Shown piece by piece: positions 41,301 to 48,847 of a DNA stretch of 64,000 nucleotides (positions within the stretch are counted from its first letter, which is position 1; the number at the start of each line of letters is the position of its first letter). Origin of the DNA: a virus; IMG/VR virus record IMGVR_UViG_3300034101_003081, positions 33,386 through 97,385 of that record, one strand, 5' to 3'. The translations under genes were made by a program, and so were the position numbers. The notes beneath the pieces were generated by a model, which worked only from the letters and a program-made list of their open reading frames with translations, ran no database searches and had not been told where the DNA came from.

Positions 41301-44080
41301 GTCATGGCGCCGGCGTTGGCCTTCCGCTTCTGTTGTGGCGTGAGTTTGACGTCCTCCTTGATCGTGTCGATGTCGGCCCGATCAAGAGGGCCGTCGAAGC
41401 CAAACTGCGGCCACAGCCGATATCCTTGCAGGGCACTGGTCGATGTTCCTGCGGCGATCGTGTCGGCCCGGATTGCTCCGGACTTCTCGGCGACCGAGAG
41501 CGAATCCGTCATTCGCTCCAGCACGAGACTGACGATTCGCCGCCTGTCGGCCGAGTCGTCTTCCAAGTCTCCGCTGATGGAAGACATGGCGGCAGAATCG
41601 AGCGACATGCTGTCGTAGTTGACGACGAGATTCCCGTCGTCGTCCTTCATCAGCGACACCATGTTCTCGATATTTCCAAGACGGCCAGAGCCGTCCGGTG
41701 CAACTGGAATCGAAGAGTTGACGATGACGGATTCGCCGAAGGCGTCGATGCTGACTGATCCGCCAGGCCGAACACCGCCGCTGATCGCGACAACGTCCTC
41801 GACGCCTCGGACTCTTCCGAAGTCAGAGAGCGTGTCCTTCAGAGACTGGACGTCGTTCACGGCGAACGAGTCGAGGACTTCGGCGCCCTTAAATGGGGGC
41901 GACGACGAAATGGCTTCTGCGTCCATGTCGACGCTCTCTTCGTCCTCCCACGACGAGCCGCCTTCGTTTTCGTCGGCCGCGCAGTCGTTGCCGGCCCCGA
42001 ACCTTCCGCCTGCGGCTCGGCCGCAGTCGGCCCCGGCCCTGAACTCTGCCTGCTCGTCGAGCCACTCGAAGAACGCCCTCGACTGGTTGCGGGACTTGAG
42101 CCTCTTGAGCCGAGCCGCCTGCTTCTGGAATCTCGCGTAGCCGAGGCTTTTCTTGTCATTGAGGTCAATAGACATACTGAGCGTCGAGCCGTTCTCGTTC
42201 CACCAAACATCTCCCTCGTGGAACGAAATCAAGTGCTGGACGGTAATCTTGGACCGCGGCAGAGCCGCGACGAGTGCAGCGTGCGGCGGCACATAGCGAG
42301 TAGCGAACAAGTCTGGCCTCGCCGCTCGCATCAACTTCTCTACGAACTGCGGAGAAGCCTGCGAGATCGCATGCAGTTGTGTGTTTTCGAGTTCTGCATC
42401 GAACCCAAACTGCGGCCAGAGTCGGTAGCCCTTGAGGTCGTACTCCGGTCCTCCGGCGGCGGACATCTTGATGCGACTCAGGCCAGTATCATCAGCGGCG
42501 AGCATCGCTTCGATGACAGCCTGCTGCATGAGGCTCGTCGCTCTCGCAACCCGCTGCGGAGTCGCGTTGACTTCCGGGCTTGGGTGCATCCCATTTAGTC
42601 CAAGGACATGCTCTCTGCCTTCCTTGTACACGGCGATATTTACGTTGAAGTGGCCCTCAGACGGGTCTCCGTCGCGAGATAGCGGGATTTCATTTTCAAC
42701 GCTAATGTAGGCGCCGAAATCTGGATGGCCGGCGCCTGAAAATACTGCCTTGCTGCCACGAACAGTCGCGCCGCCCATCGTGGCAAGGTGGTCGAGAGAC
42801 TTGATTCCAGCCTGGGCCATTCCGCCCTGGAGAGACTGCGGGTCGGGAATATCAACGCTCGTGGCTTTGTCTGCTCCGGCGTACGGAGGCTTGTCTTTCA
42901 GGTCGCTGCCGGAGAGCAGTACAGAAGATTGCGAGTCTTGCCATGACTTGTCGACCTTGGCCGGCGACGCAGAAGGCGACTGCTCGCCAGGACTGCACGA
43001 GTTGTCGATACCGCCGCCTTCGCCGGTGGGGCAGTACGCTCGCACTTCAGCCCACGCCTCGTCGAGAATGCCGCGGCATTCGACGTCAAAGAATGCGTCG
43101 GCCAAGTCCAGGCCCCGCTTCGAGAACTTCTGGCGGATCGCCTGGAATCGCTTCCAGCCTGGGCTCTTCGAGCCGATCTTGAGCGACATCTCCATCTCGC
43201 CGCCATTCTTTTCCCACCACTCCTGGCCCTCTTTGGTCTCGTAGAGGGCCTGGATCGTGAGAGCGCCTGCGGCTTTTTCTTTCCTGGCTCGCGGTGAAAG
43301 AATCCTGTCAGACAGTCCGCTGCCGTAGGAACTGAAGAACCCCTTTGCGAGCGACCATGTCGGCGTAATGCGGCCTCGCGGGATCACCCCGTCGAATCCA
43401 AGCCTCGGCCAGATGCGATACCCGCTGAACTCCTTGTGCCTGCTGCTGCCGGCGGCCAGCATCTCGATCCGGTCGACGCCGATCTTCTCGGCCTCGACGA
43501 TGCTGCTGACCGTGCCCTTCATCATCTGCCTTGCGATCGCGACACTCGAAGCCTGTCTGGCCTTTTCGCTGACCATCAGCATCGTGTAGGACATGACGAG
43601 GTCGTCGTTCTCTTCACGCGACAGAGAGACGGCCGTCTGGGCTGCGCCCTGAACCCCTGCGATGGGCATGCTGCTGATCACGGTGACCGTGTCTTCGATC
43701 CACCGCTCTGGATCACTGCCGGTCATAAAGTCAGTCAGTGCGCGCATGCCTCCGTGGCCGATCGTGACCTGCGAGTCATGGTCAACGGCCGCGCAAGCGC
43801 GAGCGGCCTGGTCGAGCGTGACGCCGATCTCTCGCAAGGACTTATTGACGAGTTCGCCGTCGACGATCACGACGGAACTGACGCCAGCCAGTGACTTCGC
43901 CGGCGGCGACTCTTTCAGTTCGTCGCCCTTGTACACAACAGTGCCTTGCTCTCGCTTCCAACTGCTGTCGGCTTTTACTTTGCCAGCGCCGCCAGGCTCG
44001 CCAGACGAGCAGTCGTTCTTGACGCCGCCGCCTTCGCCGGTGGGACAGAAGGCCCGGTACTCTTCTTCGAGAAAAATCAC
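35390..44080 (-). CDS. 2896-residue modular head protein joined by recurring Cys motifs
   Basis: The GTG at 44080 overlaps the portal stop as GTGA with GGAAAG upstream, so I prefer it to the ATG at 44152. Nine modules each start with a motif such as RAFCPTGxGGGVxNSC or CGRxxxGRFGxxNDC. In order: three copies of the 'GYRLWPxFGFD' module (44.08-41.1 kb), a ~590-residue unrecognised domain (TADIWFTRTWGRL, 41.1-39.3), an ADP-ribosyltransferase-like module (LYRGDDK, LGWTSDKQVAEKW, ESEW; 39.3-38.8), a VHDMVAH/AETFGQN domain (38.8-37.9), a GNAT-like acetyltransferase (VSKPFRGQGAYKSLL; 37.9-37.4), a fourth GYxIWPRMGFD module (37.4-36.4) and an HExxH peptidase-like module (HEYAHKLQHD near 2758, then EFLAEYW). 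Resembles polyvalent phage proteins thought to enter the cell with DNA. Confidence 0.75.
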   Translation of the reverse strand: MIFLEEEYRAFCPTGEGGGVKNDCSSGEPGGAGKVKADSSWKREQGTVVYKGDELKESPPAKSLAGVSSVVIVDGELVNKSLREIGVTLDQAARACAAVDHDSQVTIGHGGMRALTDFMTGSDPERWIEDTVTVISSMPIAGVQGAAQTAVSLSREENDDLVMSYTMLMVSEKARQASSVAIARQMMKGTVSSIVEAEKIGVDRIEMLAAGSSRHKEFSGYRIWPRLGFDGVIPRGRITPTWSLAKGFFSSYGSGLSDRILSPRARKEKAAGALTIQALYETKEGQEWWEKNGGEMEMSLKIGSKSPGWKRFQAIRQKFSKRGLDLADAFFDVECRGILDEAWAEVRAYCPTGEGGGIDNSCSPGEQSPSASPAKVDKSWQDSQSSVLLSGSDLKDKPPYAGADKATSVDIPDPQSLQGGMAQAGIKSLDHLATMGGATVRGSKAVFSGAGHPDFGAYISVENEIPLSRDGDPSEGHFNVNIAVYKEGREHVLGLNGMHPSPEVNATPQRVARATSLMQQAVIEAMLAADDTGLSRIKMSAAGGPEYDLKGYRLWPQFGFDAELENTQLHAISQASPQFVEKLMRAARPDLFATRYVPPHAALVAALPRSKITVQHLISFHEGDVWWNENGSTLSMSIDLNDKKSLGYARFQKQAARLKRLKSRNQSRAFFEWLDEQAEFRAGADCGRAAGGRFGAGNDCAADENEGGSSWEDEESVDMDAEAISSSPPFKGAEVLDSFAVNDVQSLKDTLSDFGRVRGVEDVVAISGGVRPGGSVSIDAFGESVIVNSSIPVAPDGSGRLGNIENMVSLMKDDDGNLVVNYDSMSLDSAAMSSISGDLEDDSADRRRIVSLVLERMTDSLSVAEKSGAIRADTIAAGTSTSALQGYRLWPQFGFDGPLDRADIDTIKEDVKLTPQQKRKANAGAMTVQDLIATPEGDRWWNENGTTIELTLDFTDQTTAGYKRFERMKKMLARLKERNKTRSAFDDGVEHRDDCEQTESGQFAKGNDCAKGDGSPSKEKEKKPRAAKKAESPSQEPLKWTPGASHVDVFKESVEKSPTKRSDDGKKILSTSIPGATPVRGLAGKDEIDPISVGNYLVARQAEHRGRTIDTTKPLEGDDFEYMVSGIVSQVESARARGVSPNFYSPEDRRAQIEEYAKIQPLMRGGRTASGFCVGVETPSGECEPSEGISPQAEFLFRAAQALTSPEANPYENMLRADAVLTAFFEEPDPSKAKLGSGIRIAGAGAENTLANFARLQKIIDRVGLEEARRIFTGPPIKVSDFEKFFLSKVPGTEGDRYKANDYAVAEVVPPFSIFGPKVGPFFANNTGDDEALTADIWFTRTWGRLSGELVSKSSESLAKKHASDLMASTKDIPRKELTAMGLDGRQFRTLVAQMKRTGAIPQQIADWAEARDKQYKKDKFPHPDKGTGTAERYKLDRLAVAILKNQANVMRAPTTSVMRANMIRAMREAAQRTGVSVAYMQDILWQDEQDAWGTLGSRTTTVPGEPSLYSEVIRKIVTEPANYQKRRRESKRSLGVIAEPMSLPLYSDQKGGPEQALFADFIASMDDDEFADLAVEFLTKRAKESRAFCPTGDGGGIKNDCNSSDGGVLKSAVARWKGFTSEIDLHLKDELSGRPAPQSASGAKMREQAKAILREVIENGEPAPTLYRGDDKPPSDNDSTLLGWTSDKQVAEKWAKKYGGQVYTLKNATGLDLSRFGSAGDGTDDFQESEWIVLNNPPKKSSRAFCPTGDGGGVDNSCGSDDGSPAAGSPGRTQESLPKSFPRGSDKFRDAIDSVSPDPKSVWDRAKGRADTPPEKILTSAADEQTSSGSSLTPEAEKSYADLVDEIGRQYEALVAAGLKAKAWRGDGEPYGDPPGSTKPNSDKMREEVAKTGEFSFFMTERGFGTGSATPDHPMLRETKYKTADGEPMIANDLFRVVHDMVAHVRGGYSFSTNGEYNGMLTHASTLPESAWPALFAETFGQNAVYEKTGNYAAQNAYASKIGPEIIKAELAKRKKKSSRAEGKGDGDEPLGYQHIKVRPWLMQSPEESRAFCPTGDGGGVKNDCSSKDGGSSGDAVRQPSWMGKVDATGSTKHGKWFLEQNTKGNKPPGRDEAASHVVSLLDDKSKVKAFVHVDLSSDKKALYVHYSEVSKPFRGQGAYKSLLDSMSEQFDVISDEEHNVAPAAKKAYESLGARLNRYGRYVLEKNRRNARAFCPTGEGGGVDNSCSADDSPGQATASPGGDRWSSSESLTWPETSRDSSSPPLGDGRYGSINISAPKTVKSSLDAAGIDPKLAPMVAGGSEDSDVFVRPAPDFSMEFPDSKVTPVMFAFERDFAGVGGGLHGSSVIGVTAAGETVVYHSTVNVADAIKGDDAKRHAAAREFYRAMVSSVEAARKSGVSRIVLNAAGNSSATKGGVTATPWRGYTIWPRMGFDAPLPASIKSKLPPDLSHAKSLLDLHATPEGTRWWRDNGEDLDVTFDLKDRSSPQSKIMDRFIKKFGTDRREMPLGSGDEWLSPEDMLRLDEMWNEIWDDGELDDYEWVESRSADCGRDDDGRFGPKNDCQDKGSGQESPRPSKGAYSDAANPLAIKRVREHVDRGNAKHAAEDIAFLMESMPPSEVAKQLGFTSFDIDGSFDRDASKKPGFFSFLTGDPAKSAANHLAKLALAAKHAPGLKDSSFNFSKFNATVDTFAAEAGITSIIEKIRLAASMVGAKAACNLKNGEITVIQDRADDEKSLSRAYDRGWFSTDDPSHYVLHEYAHKLQHDVIASWAGGKDKVTSDFVGRFRNQVMDAISAIHNNQYFRADHSQPKPPAGASKDMLDRAMDVSMYGMTDPLEFLAEYWTGVTLGYVRNDEQFDEVFKAVDMKPPRKSDAAQSKYGESGIADRRREKKKRK

Positions 44081-47000
44081 GTCGAGAACTTTCCATTCGT
44101 GACCGCAGACAGAAGCCGCATGACGTCGTCGCCGTAGTCCTTCCCAGACCACAAGCCAGCCAGAGTCTCTGCGACGAACTCACGGTGGCTCGTCGCTGCG
44201 TAGCGAGAGACGCTCTCGGCGACCTTTCGGCCCTCGTCGCCGAATGAGAGAGCAGAAGAAGCCTCGTACGACTCTTCGTCGGCCAAGGCGTGATGGCGAT
44301 GAGCCAGTTCGTGAAGCAGCGGATTCGGCTGCGAGAGCCAGCCGCGTGCAGAGGCCAGCCGGAACGAGGCAACAGCCTCGTGGTTCAGAGATTCAGAAAC
44401 GTAGATTGAGTCCGTGTCGAGGTCGTACTCGGCAATAGCCCTGCATTCGGCTGCTGGCCGAAACACAACGCTCGGGACGTCGACCTCGCCGGACTCTCTC
44501 AGTTCTGCGGCGAGGTCTTCTGCTGCTTGGCTGCCCGCTCGACCCTGACCCTCTCCCTCATCGCCTCGATCGCCGCCGCGATCTCGTCCGCCTTCGCCCC
44601 CGACGGGAAGTCGAACCGCACGAGTTTCTCTTTTTGGCCTTGTTCGTCTGCCATCGTATTCATCCTTTCTGATTTCTTTCTTTTCGTTCAAATCCCAGAT
44701 CGCGAGTTGACTCGTCGACTCAGCCGAATCAATGGCGTCGTTGATGTCGTCAAACGGCTCCGACAGATCAAGGTACACCGCATCTTCTTCGGCATTGTAC
44801 CAGCCGCCGATGTGAAGTGCAGGCCTGTCTGCGAACTTAGACTTGTTCTCATCCAAGAACTTGGAGATCACCTGTCCTGTGACTTTCTGCCCAGACGGAA
44901 CAATGGTCTCTGACTCGGGAACGACAGACACCATGTAGCCAGACGTGGGACTCGACTCCGAAACAGGATGGATAGAGAAGCCCTTAGTCTTTTCGAGAGA
45001 CTTGATCGCCATGTCTGCGATTCGGTCAGACTTGGCGCTGCTGCTTTCTTTGCCGCTGCCGCCCCCTGTGCCGCCGCCTGTGTCGGGAGCAAGTTTTTCT
45101 CCAGCGCCGCACGAATTGTCGATCCCGCCGCCTACGCCCGTCGGGCAGAACGCCCGCTGTTGCTTGCCCTTCTTGGCGATGCGACCGCCAGTCTTGAGGG
45201 ACGAGTCGTCGCGGTGAGCAGAGACAGGGTACTCTTTGCCTCTGTTGTAGAGCCGGTCGCTGATCTTCTCGGGGAACGCTGGCTTGGCGAGCGACTCGAT
45301 CTTCGACGCCTGATCTTTCGACAGCGTCTTGCCGACAGGGACAATGCCAGCGCCGCTGTAGCCCATCTCCACGTAGAAGATGTCTTTGCCGGACGAGTCG
45401 CGAACGCTGATGCCGATCTTGTCGCCAGCAACTTTTGCCGACGACCGGCCAGGCTTGCCGCCGAGTTGACGCACCAAGTCCTTGATGCGACGCTCGGACG
45501 TGCCCATCTGGTACAGTTTCTTGGCGACGCGAGTCTGCTTTTTGTCGCCTTCGCCGCGACGAAAGCCGCGGACAGGATCGTCGCTTTCGCTGGCGCCGGC
45601 TCCTGTGCCACAGTCGCGAGACTCCGGCATGCTCAGTTTCTCTTCAGGAATGATCCACAGTTTGCAGATCGCGTTTGGAGAGATGATTCCCTTCACGACC
45701 TCGCACGATCCGCCCTCTTCGTAGTAGATGCAGTTCCGGCATGCGATGCCGCGAGACGCGAAGGGATTCTTCTCCATGTAGTGAGCGCCGCTCGGGCCCT
45801 GCTGCGGCCAGCGACCACTCTTCTTGACGATCTCTTCCTGGGCGTCGTACAGGGCCTGGTTCTGCGGCGAGAGGGCTCGCTTCTCTTGGATCGGCTTGAG
45901 TTGCGAGACCTTGATTCCAGCCTCTTCGCCTGTCTCTTCGTCGACGACGAGGGCTACTGGCTCGCCTGGCTGGACTTCGATCTTCTCGCCGGACTTGAGG
46001 TCAAGCGTGCCCTTCTCCATGACATGCTTGACGCGGCCAGTCTTGCCGTCGCCGTAAGAAACAAGCACGCCTTCTTCTTTCGGCTTCGACTGCTCGCCAT
46101 GCTCGGCAGGGTTCGGAGACTTGCCAGTCTTGACCTCCGGAAGACTCGGCACGCCTCCTTGGGCCGGCGGCGGCGGGCCGCCTGGTGCGGGGTCCATCAT
46201 CGGGTCAGGCTTCGGCTTGACTGCATCTTCGAGGGTCTGCATGTTCATGCCGACGAAGTGCTTGTCGCCGTTTTCGAGCGGCGCCATGTTCTCCAGCCGG
46301 CGGCAGTCGTTGATCGAAAAAATCCCGAGGTTCGTCATCGTGGAGTAGTAGCCAGCGCGAGAGTTGGAGTCCCCTCGCATCAGCCCGCGGACGTCGAACT
46401 CGGCAACGAACAAGTCGTCGTTGTAGATCAGCGACCGAGAGATCGCGCTCTCGATGCGACGCAGCCAAGGCACCAGCGTGTAGGTGACGAAGTCCTGGCC
46501 CTCGATCTCCGGGTTGCCGCCCGACTGGCCCTGCACGAGCCTGAGAGGCAAGCGATAGACCCTCGCGATCTCTTCAGACTGAAACCTTCGCGTGGACTCG
46601 AACTGCGACTGCTCGGCCGTGAAGCCGACAGGCTCGACCTTGAGTCCGTTGGTGAGGATCGCCGTCTTGTACGCACGATCGACGCCGCGATGGAGTCTCT
46701 CCCAATTGTCTCGCAGCCGCTCGGCGGCCTCGGGCGAGAGCGATGCGTCTGTCTGTAGCACCATGCCAGGCCGGGCAGAGTTCGCCCAGAACTTGGCAGC
46801 GTGAATCTCGCAGGCCCTCGCGAGAGCAATCGCCTCGCGGGCAACCTCGACCGGGACCATGCCCTTGATGCCGTCGGGCTCCGGCGTCCACCGGACGTGC
46901 ATGATCTGGTCTTGCGTGGACGGCTCCAGCCTGCCCGTTTCTGGATTCGTGTACATGTAGCGAAGGCGGCCGTTTTCAAGCCGCTCCACTTCCATGCGAG

Positions 47001-47445
47001 ACGGGTGGAGGTTGATCAATTCAGAGACAGCGCCATACCGGCCACTCTTGATCTGCGTGTAGGAGTTGCCCCACAGGCAGAGGTTCATCACCATCTGCTC
47101 GAAGAACTCGAACTTGGTCTGCCAAGCGTTGGGCGCGAACGACAAGACCCGGTGCAAGGGGATGTCGCGGGCGATGTCTTTGCTTCCGCCTTCGCCGCGT
47201 CGATAGACGTGCAAGGGAAGGGAACTAATCGTTTCTGCCAAGATGCGGCAACAGGCCAAGACAACAGTGGACTGGAGAGCCGTCTCGGGCGTGACTCGGA
47301 CCTCGGCGTCTGTTCGCCACCGGCCGCCGTAGTTTTCTCCCGAGAGCAGGAAGTTGTTCCACGAGATGCCGCGAATCTCTGGATCAGACAGCCCGCGTTC
47401 TGGTGTCCAGACAATGTCAGACAAGGCGCGATCTTCGGTACTCAC
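44077..47445 (-). CDS. HK97-type portal protein with long cargo-like extension
   Basis: 1122 residues, ATG at 47445. Residues ~25-410 are an HK97-family portal (VVLACCRILAETISSLPLHV, WGNSYTQIKSGR, FWANSARPGMVLQT, RVYRLPLRLVQGQSGG). After a Pro-rich linker come a KPI-type beta domain, a Cys cluster (CRNCIYYEEGGSCEVV, CKLWIIP), a domain paralogous to one in 31388-33304 (MGTSERRIKDLVRQLGG), a junction motif RAFCPTGVGGGIDNSC and a C-terminal HExxH unit (LLHELAHRHH from 1043; later FVAETLAG). Ordinary portals are ~400-500 residues. The extension would hang inside the capsid or at the connector. Confidence 0.85.
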   Translation of the reverse strand: MSTEDRALSDIVWTPERGLSDPEIRGISWNNFLLSGENYGGRWRTDAEVRVTPETALQSTVVLACCRILAETISSLPLHVYRRGEGGSKDIARDIPLHRVLSFAPNAWQTKFEFFEQMVMNLCLWGNSYTQIKSGRYGAVSELINLHPSRMEVERLENGRLRYMYTNPETGRLEPSTQDQIMHVRWTPEPDGIKGMVPVEVAREAIALARACEIHAAKFWANSARPGMVLQTDASLSPEAAERLRDNWERLHRGVDRAYKTAILTNGLKVEPVGFTAEQSQFESTRRFQSEEIARVYRLPLRLVQGQSGGNPEIEGQDFVTYTLVPWLRRIESAISRSLIYNDDLFVAEFDVRGLMRGDSNSRAGYYSTMTNLGIFSINDCRRLENMAPLENGDKHFVGMNMQTLEDAVKPKPDPMMDPAPGGPPPPAQGGVPSLPEVKTGKSPNPAEHGEQSKPKEEGVLVSYGDGKTGRVKHVMEKGTLDLKSGEKIEVQPGEPVALVVDEETGEEAGIKVSQLKPIQEKRALSPQNQALYDAQEEIVKKSGRWPQQGPSGAHYMEKNPFASRGIACRNCIYYEEGGSCEVVKGIISPNAICKLWIIPEEKLSMPESRDCGTGAGASESDDPVRGFRRGEGDKKQTRVAKKLYQMGTSERRIKDLVRQLGGKPGRSSAKVAGDKIGISVRDSSGKDIFYVEMGYSGAGIVPVGKTLSKDQASKIESLAKPAFPEKISDRLYNRGKEYPVSAHRDDSSLKTGGRIAKKGKQQRAFCPTGVGGGIDNSCGAGEKLAPDTGGGTGGGSGKESSSAKSDRIADMAIKSLEKTKGFSIHPVSESSPTSGYMVSVVPESETIVPSGQKVTGQVISKFLDENKSKFADRPALHIGGWYNAEEDAVYLDLSEPFDDINDAIDSAESTSQLAIWDLNEKKEIRKDEYDGRRTRPKRETRAVRLPVGGEGGRDRGGDRGDEGEGQGRAGSQAAEDLAAELRESGEVDVPSVVFRPAAECRAIAEYDLDTDSIYVSESLNHEAVASFRLASARGWLSQPNPLLHELAHRHHALADEESYEASSALSFGDEGRKVAESVSRYAATSHREFVAETLAGLWSGKDYGDDVMRLLSAVTNGKFST
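45103..45153 (-). other. Cys-junction motif in the portal extension
   Basis: Encodes RAFCPTGVGGGIDNSC, nearly identical to junctions in the giant head protein and the protease. It marks the start of the last portal module. Confidence 0.7.
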
Positions 47446-47455
47446 GGAGCCCCCT

Positions 47456-48760
47456 TCACAGTAAGATGATCTCCGGATCGGCCATCTTTGGTGCAGCCTC
47501 TGCGTCGCTGGCGAGTGCGAGAGCCATGACGAGAGCGATCATGCCGTCCACTCTGGCCGGGCTCATGGCAGACGGCTTCGCGATCTTGATGTAGCCATCG
47601 GCATTGGTCTTGATCGTGCAATTTCCGGCCATCCAGTTCAGGATCGGGTTGTCGCTCGTTCGCAGTCGCCCCTGCGAAATCAGCCCGTCGAGTGCGCGAG
47701 TAGGCGCATTCATGGCTGAAAAGTTCTGGGAGAAGCCTAACACGTCCAATCCTTCGGCCTGAAGTTGTTGGACAAGGTAATGGGAGTTGTATGGGTCGGT
47801 GGCGATCCGCCTGAGAGTCCGCTCCTTGGCAAACTTCAAGATGTCCCGCTTGATGAACTCGTAATCACATGTGTCGCCAGGCGTCAGCGTCAGGCCGGTC
47901 TTCGGGTCTTTAGCCCACTGGATGTACGGCACTTCTTCGCGTCGGGTGTCAGCGTTGTCGGCAGGAATCCAGAACTTGCAGATCACGTCGAACACGTCGT
48001 CGTGGGCCTTCGAGACAGCCACGAAAGCGTTGACGTCCCAGGTTTGGGCAAGGTCGAGCCCGCCGTACCAGACCCGCGACGAGTCGAGCAGTCCGGAGTG
48101 GCCCTTGCACTGCTCCCACTGGGTCAGGTTCACGAACTTCTCTGTGCCAGCCACCCAGACATTGAGCCTGTACCGCAAGAACGACGAGAGCCTAGACGGC
48201 GACTGCTCGGCCTCGCGGACGTCCGCCTTGAAACTCTCCTCGTCCATGGTGACGCCGAAGGACGGATTTGCAGCCCGCCAAACTGCTGGGTCGCGGTAGT
48301 CATCTTCAGCCGTGGCCGCCGCGATGTAGGCGAAGTACTGGGGATCGAGACTTGGGTCTTGCATGACCTTGAGGGCATGCTCGTGCTGCTCGTAGCAGAT
48401 CGACGACCTGTCGTAGCCGGCCGTAGTAATCGCCAAGACTAGGCTCTGGCTGCGAGAAATACCGCCGTAGCGGATCGCATCCCAAAGTTTTCTGTCCTTT
48501 GCGGAGTGCAACTCGTCATAGCACAGGGAATGGATATTGAGCCCTTCTGCCCGGTGGCTGTCGCTAGAGATAACCCGCCAGAATGAGTTCGTCGGCACGC
48601 AGGCGATTGTCTTGCGGGAGTCGACGATCTCCAGACGCTTGGACAGGTACGGGCTGGAGCGGACAAGTTCCGCCATCTGCTTGTAGACGATCCCTGCTTG
48701 ATCGCGTGACGTTGCCGCCCCGAAGCACTCAGCGGCTGGCTCGGAGTCGGCCACCGTCAT
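47456..48760 (-). CDS. terL: Large terminase subunit, main reading frame after the insert
   Basis: 434 residues from ATG 48760, but homologous sequence continues upstream in the same frame to 48794 (KSTLLSGISLYM), so ATG 48760 is probably not the true start. Walker B is SLCYDELH, the coupling motif ITTAGYD follows, and the nuclease segment carries GGLDLAQTWD, IATDPYN and the late RVDGMIALVMALA. A protein starting at 48760 would lack Walker A and could not package DNA. With 48821-49123 joined across the 51-nt insert the protein is complete. Confidence 0.85.
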   Translation of the reverse strand: MTVADSEPAAECFGAATSRDQAGIVYKQMAELVRSSPYLSKRLEIVDSRKTIACVPTNSFWRVISSDSHRAEGLNIHSLCYDELHSAKDRKLWDAIRYGGISRSQSLVLAITTAGYDRSSICYEQHEHALKVMQDPSLDPQYFAYIAAATAEDDYRDPAVWRAANPSFGVTMDEESFKADVREAEQSPSRLSSFLRYRLNVWVAGTEKFVNLTQWEQCKGHSGLLDSSRVWYGGLDLAQTWDVNAFVAVSKAHDDVFDVICKFWIPADNADTRREEVPYIQWAKDPKTGLTLTPGDTCDYEFIKRDILKFAKERTLRRIATDPYNSHYLVQQLQAEGLDVLGFSQNFSAMNAPTRALDGLISQGRLRTSDNPILNWMAGNCTIKTNADGYIKIAKPSAMSPARVDGMIALVMALALASDAEAAPKMADPEIILL

Positions 48761-48796
48761 GTAGAGCGAAATGCCCGAGAGAAGAGTCGATTTGCC

Positions 48797-48847
48797 TTGT
48801 GACGACCTTGGCCCCCGCGGCTACCACGCCGTGGGGGCCAAGGCGCC
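48797..48847 (-). other. 51-nt hairpin-bearing insert in the terL Walker A codons
   Basis: Read on the minus strand, terL runs ...AAA AAT GGC, then 48 nt, then GGC AAA TCG ACT. Removing one GGC plus the 48 nt restores PKKNGKSTLL exactly. The 48 nt hold an 11-bp perfect stem (CCTTGGCCCCC / GGGGGCCAAGG, 48806-48843), an inner CGGC/GCCG stem and an in-frame TAG (48821-48823) in the loop. Matching GGC codons flank it. It is the only copy in the window. Confidence 0.8.

Noticed and set aside
44968-46758. Plus-strand 596-residue ORF opposite the portal
   Set aside because: Composition is that of a GC-rich reverse frame; no motif, and the portal fold on the minus strand is clear.
48797-48847. Intein or self-splicing intron in terL
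   Set aside because: 51 nt is far too short for either, and no splicing motifs are present; only the insertion site is the same.
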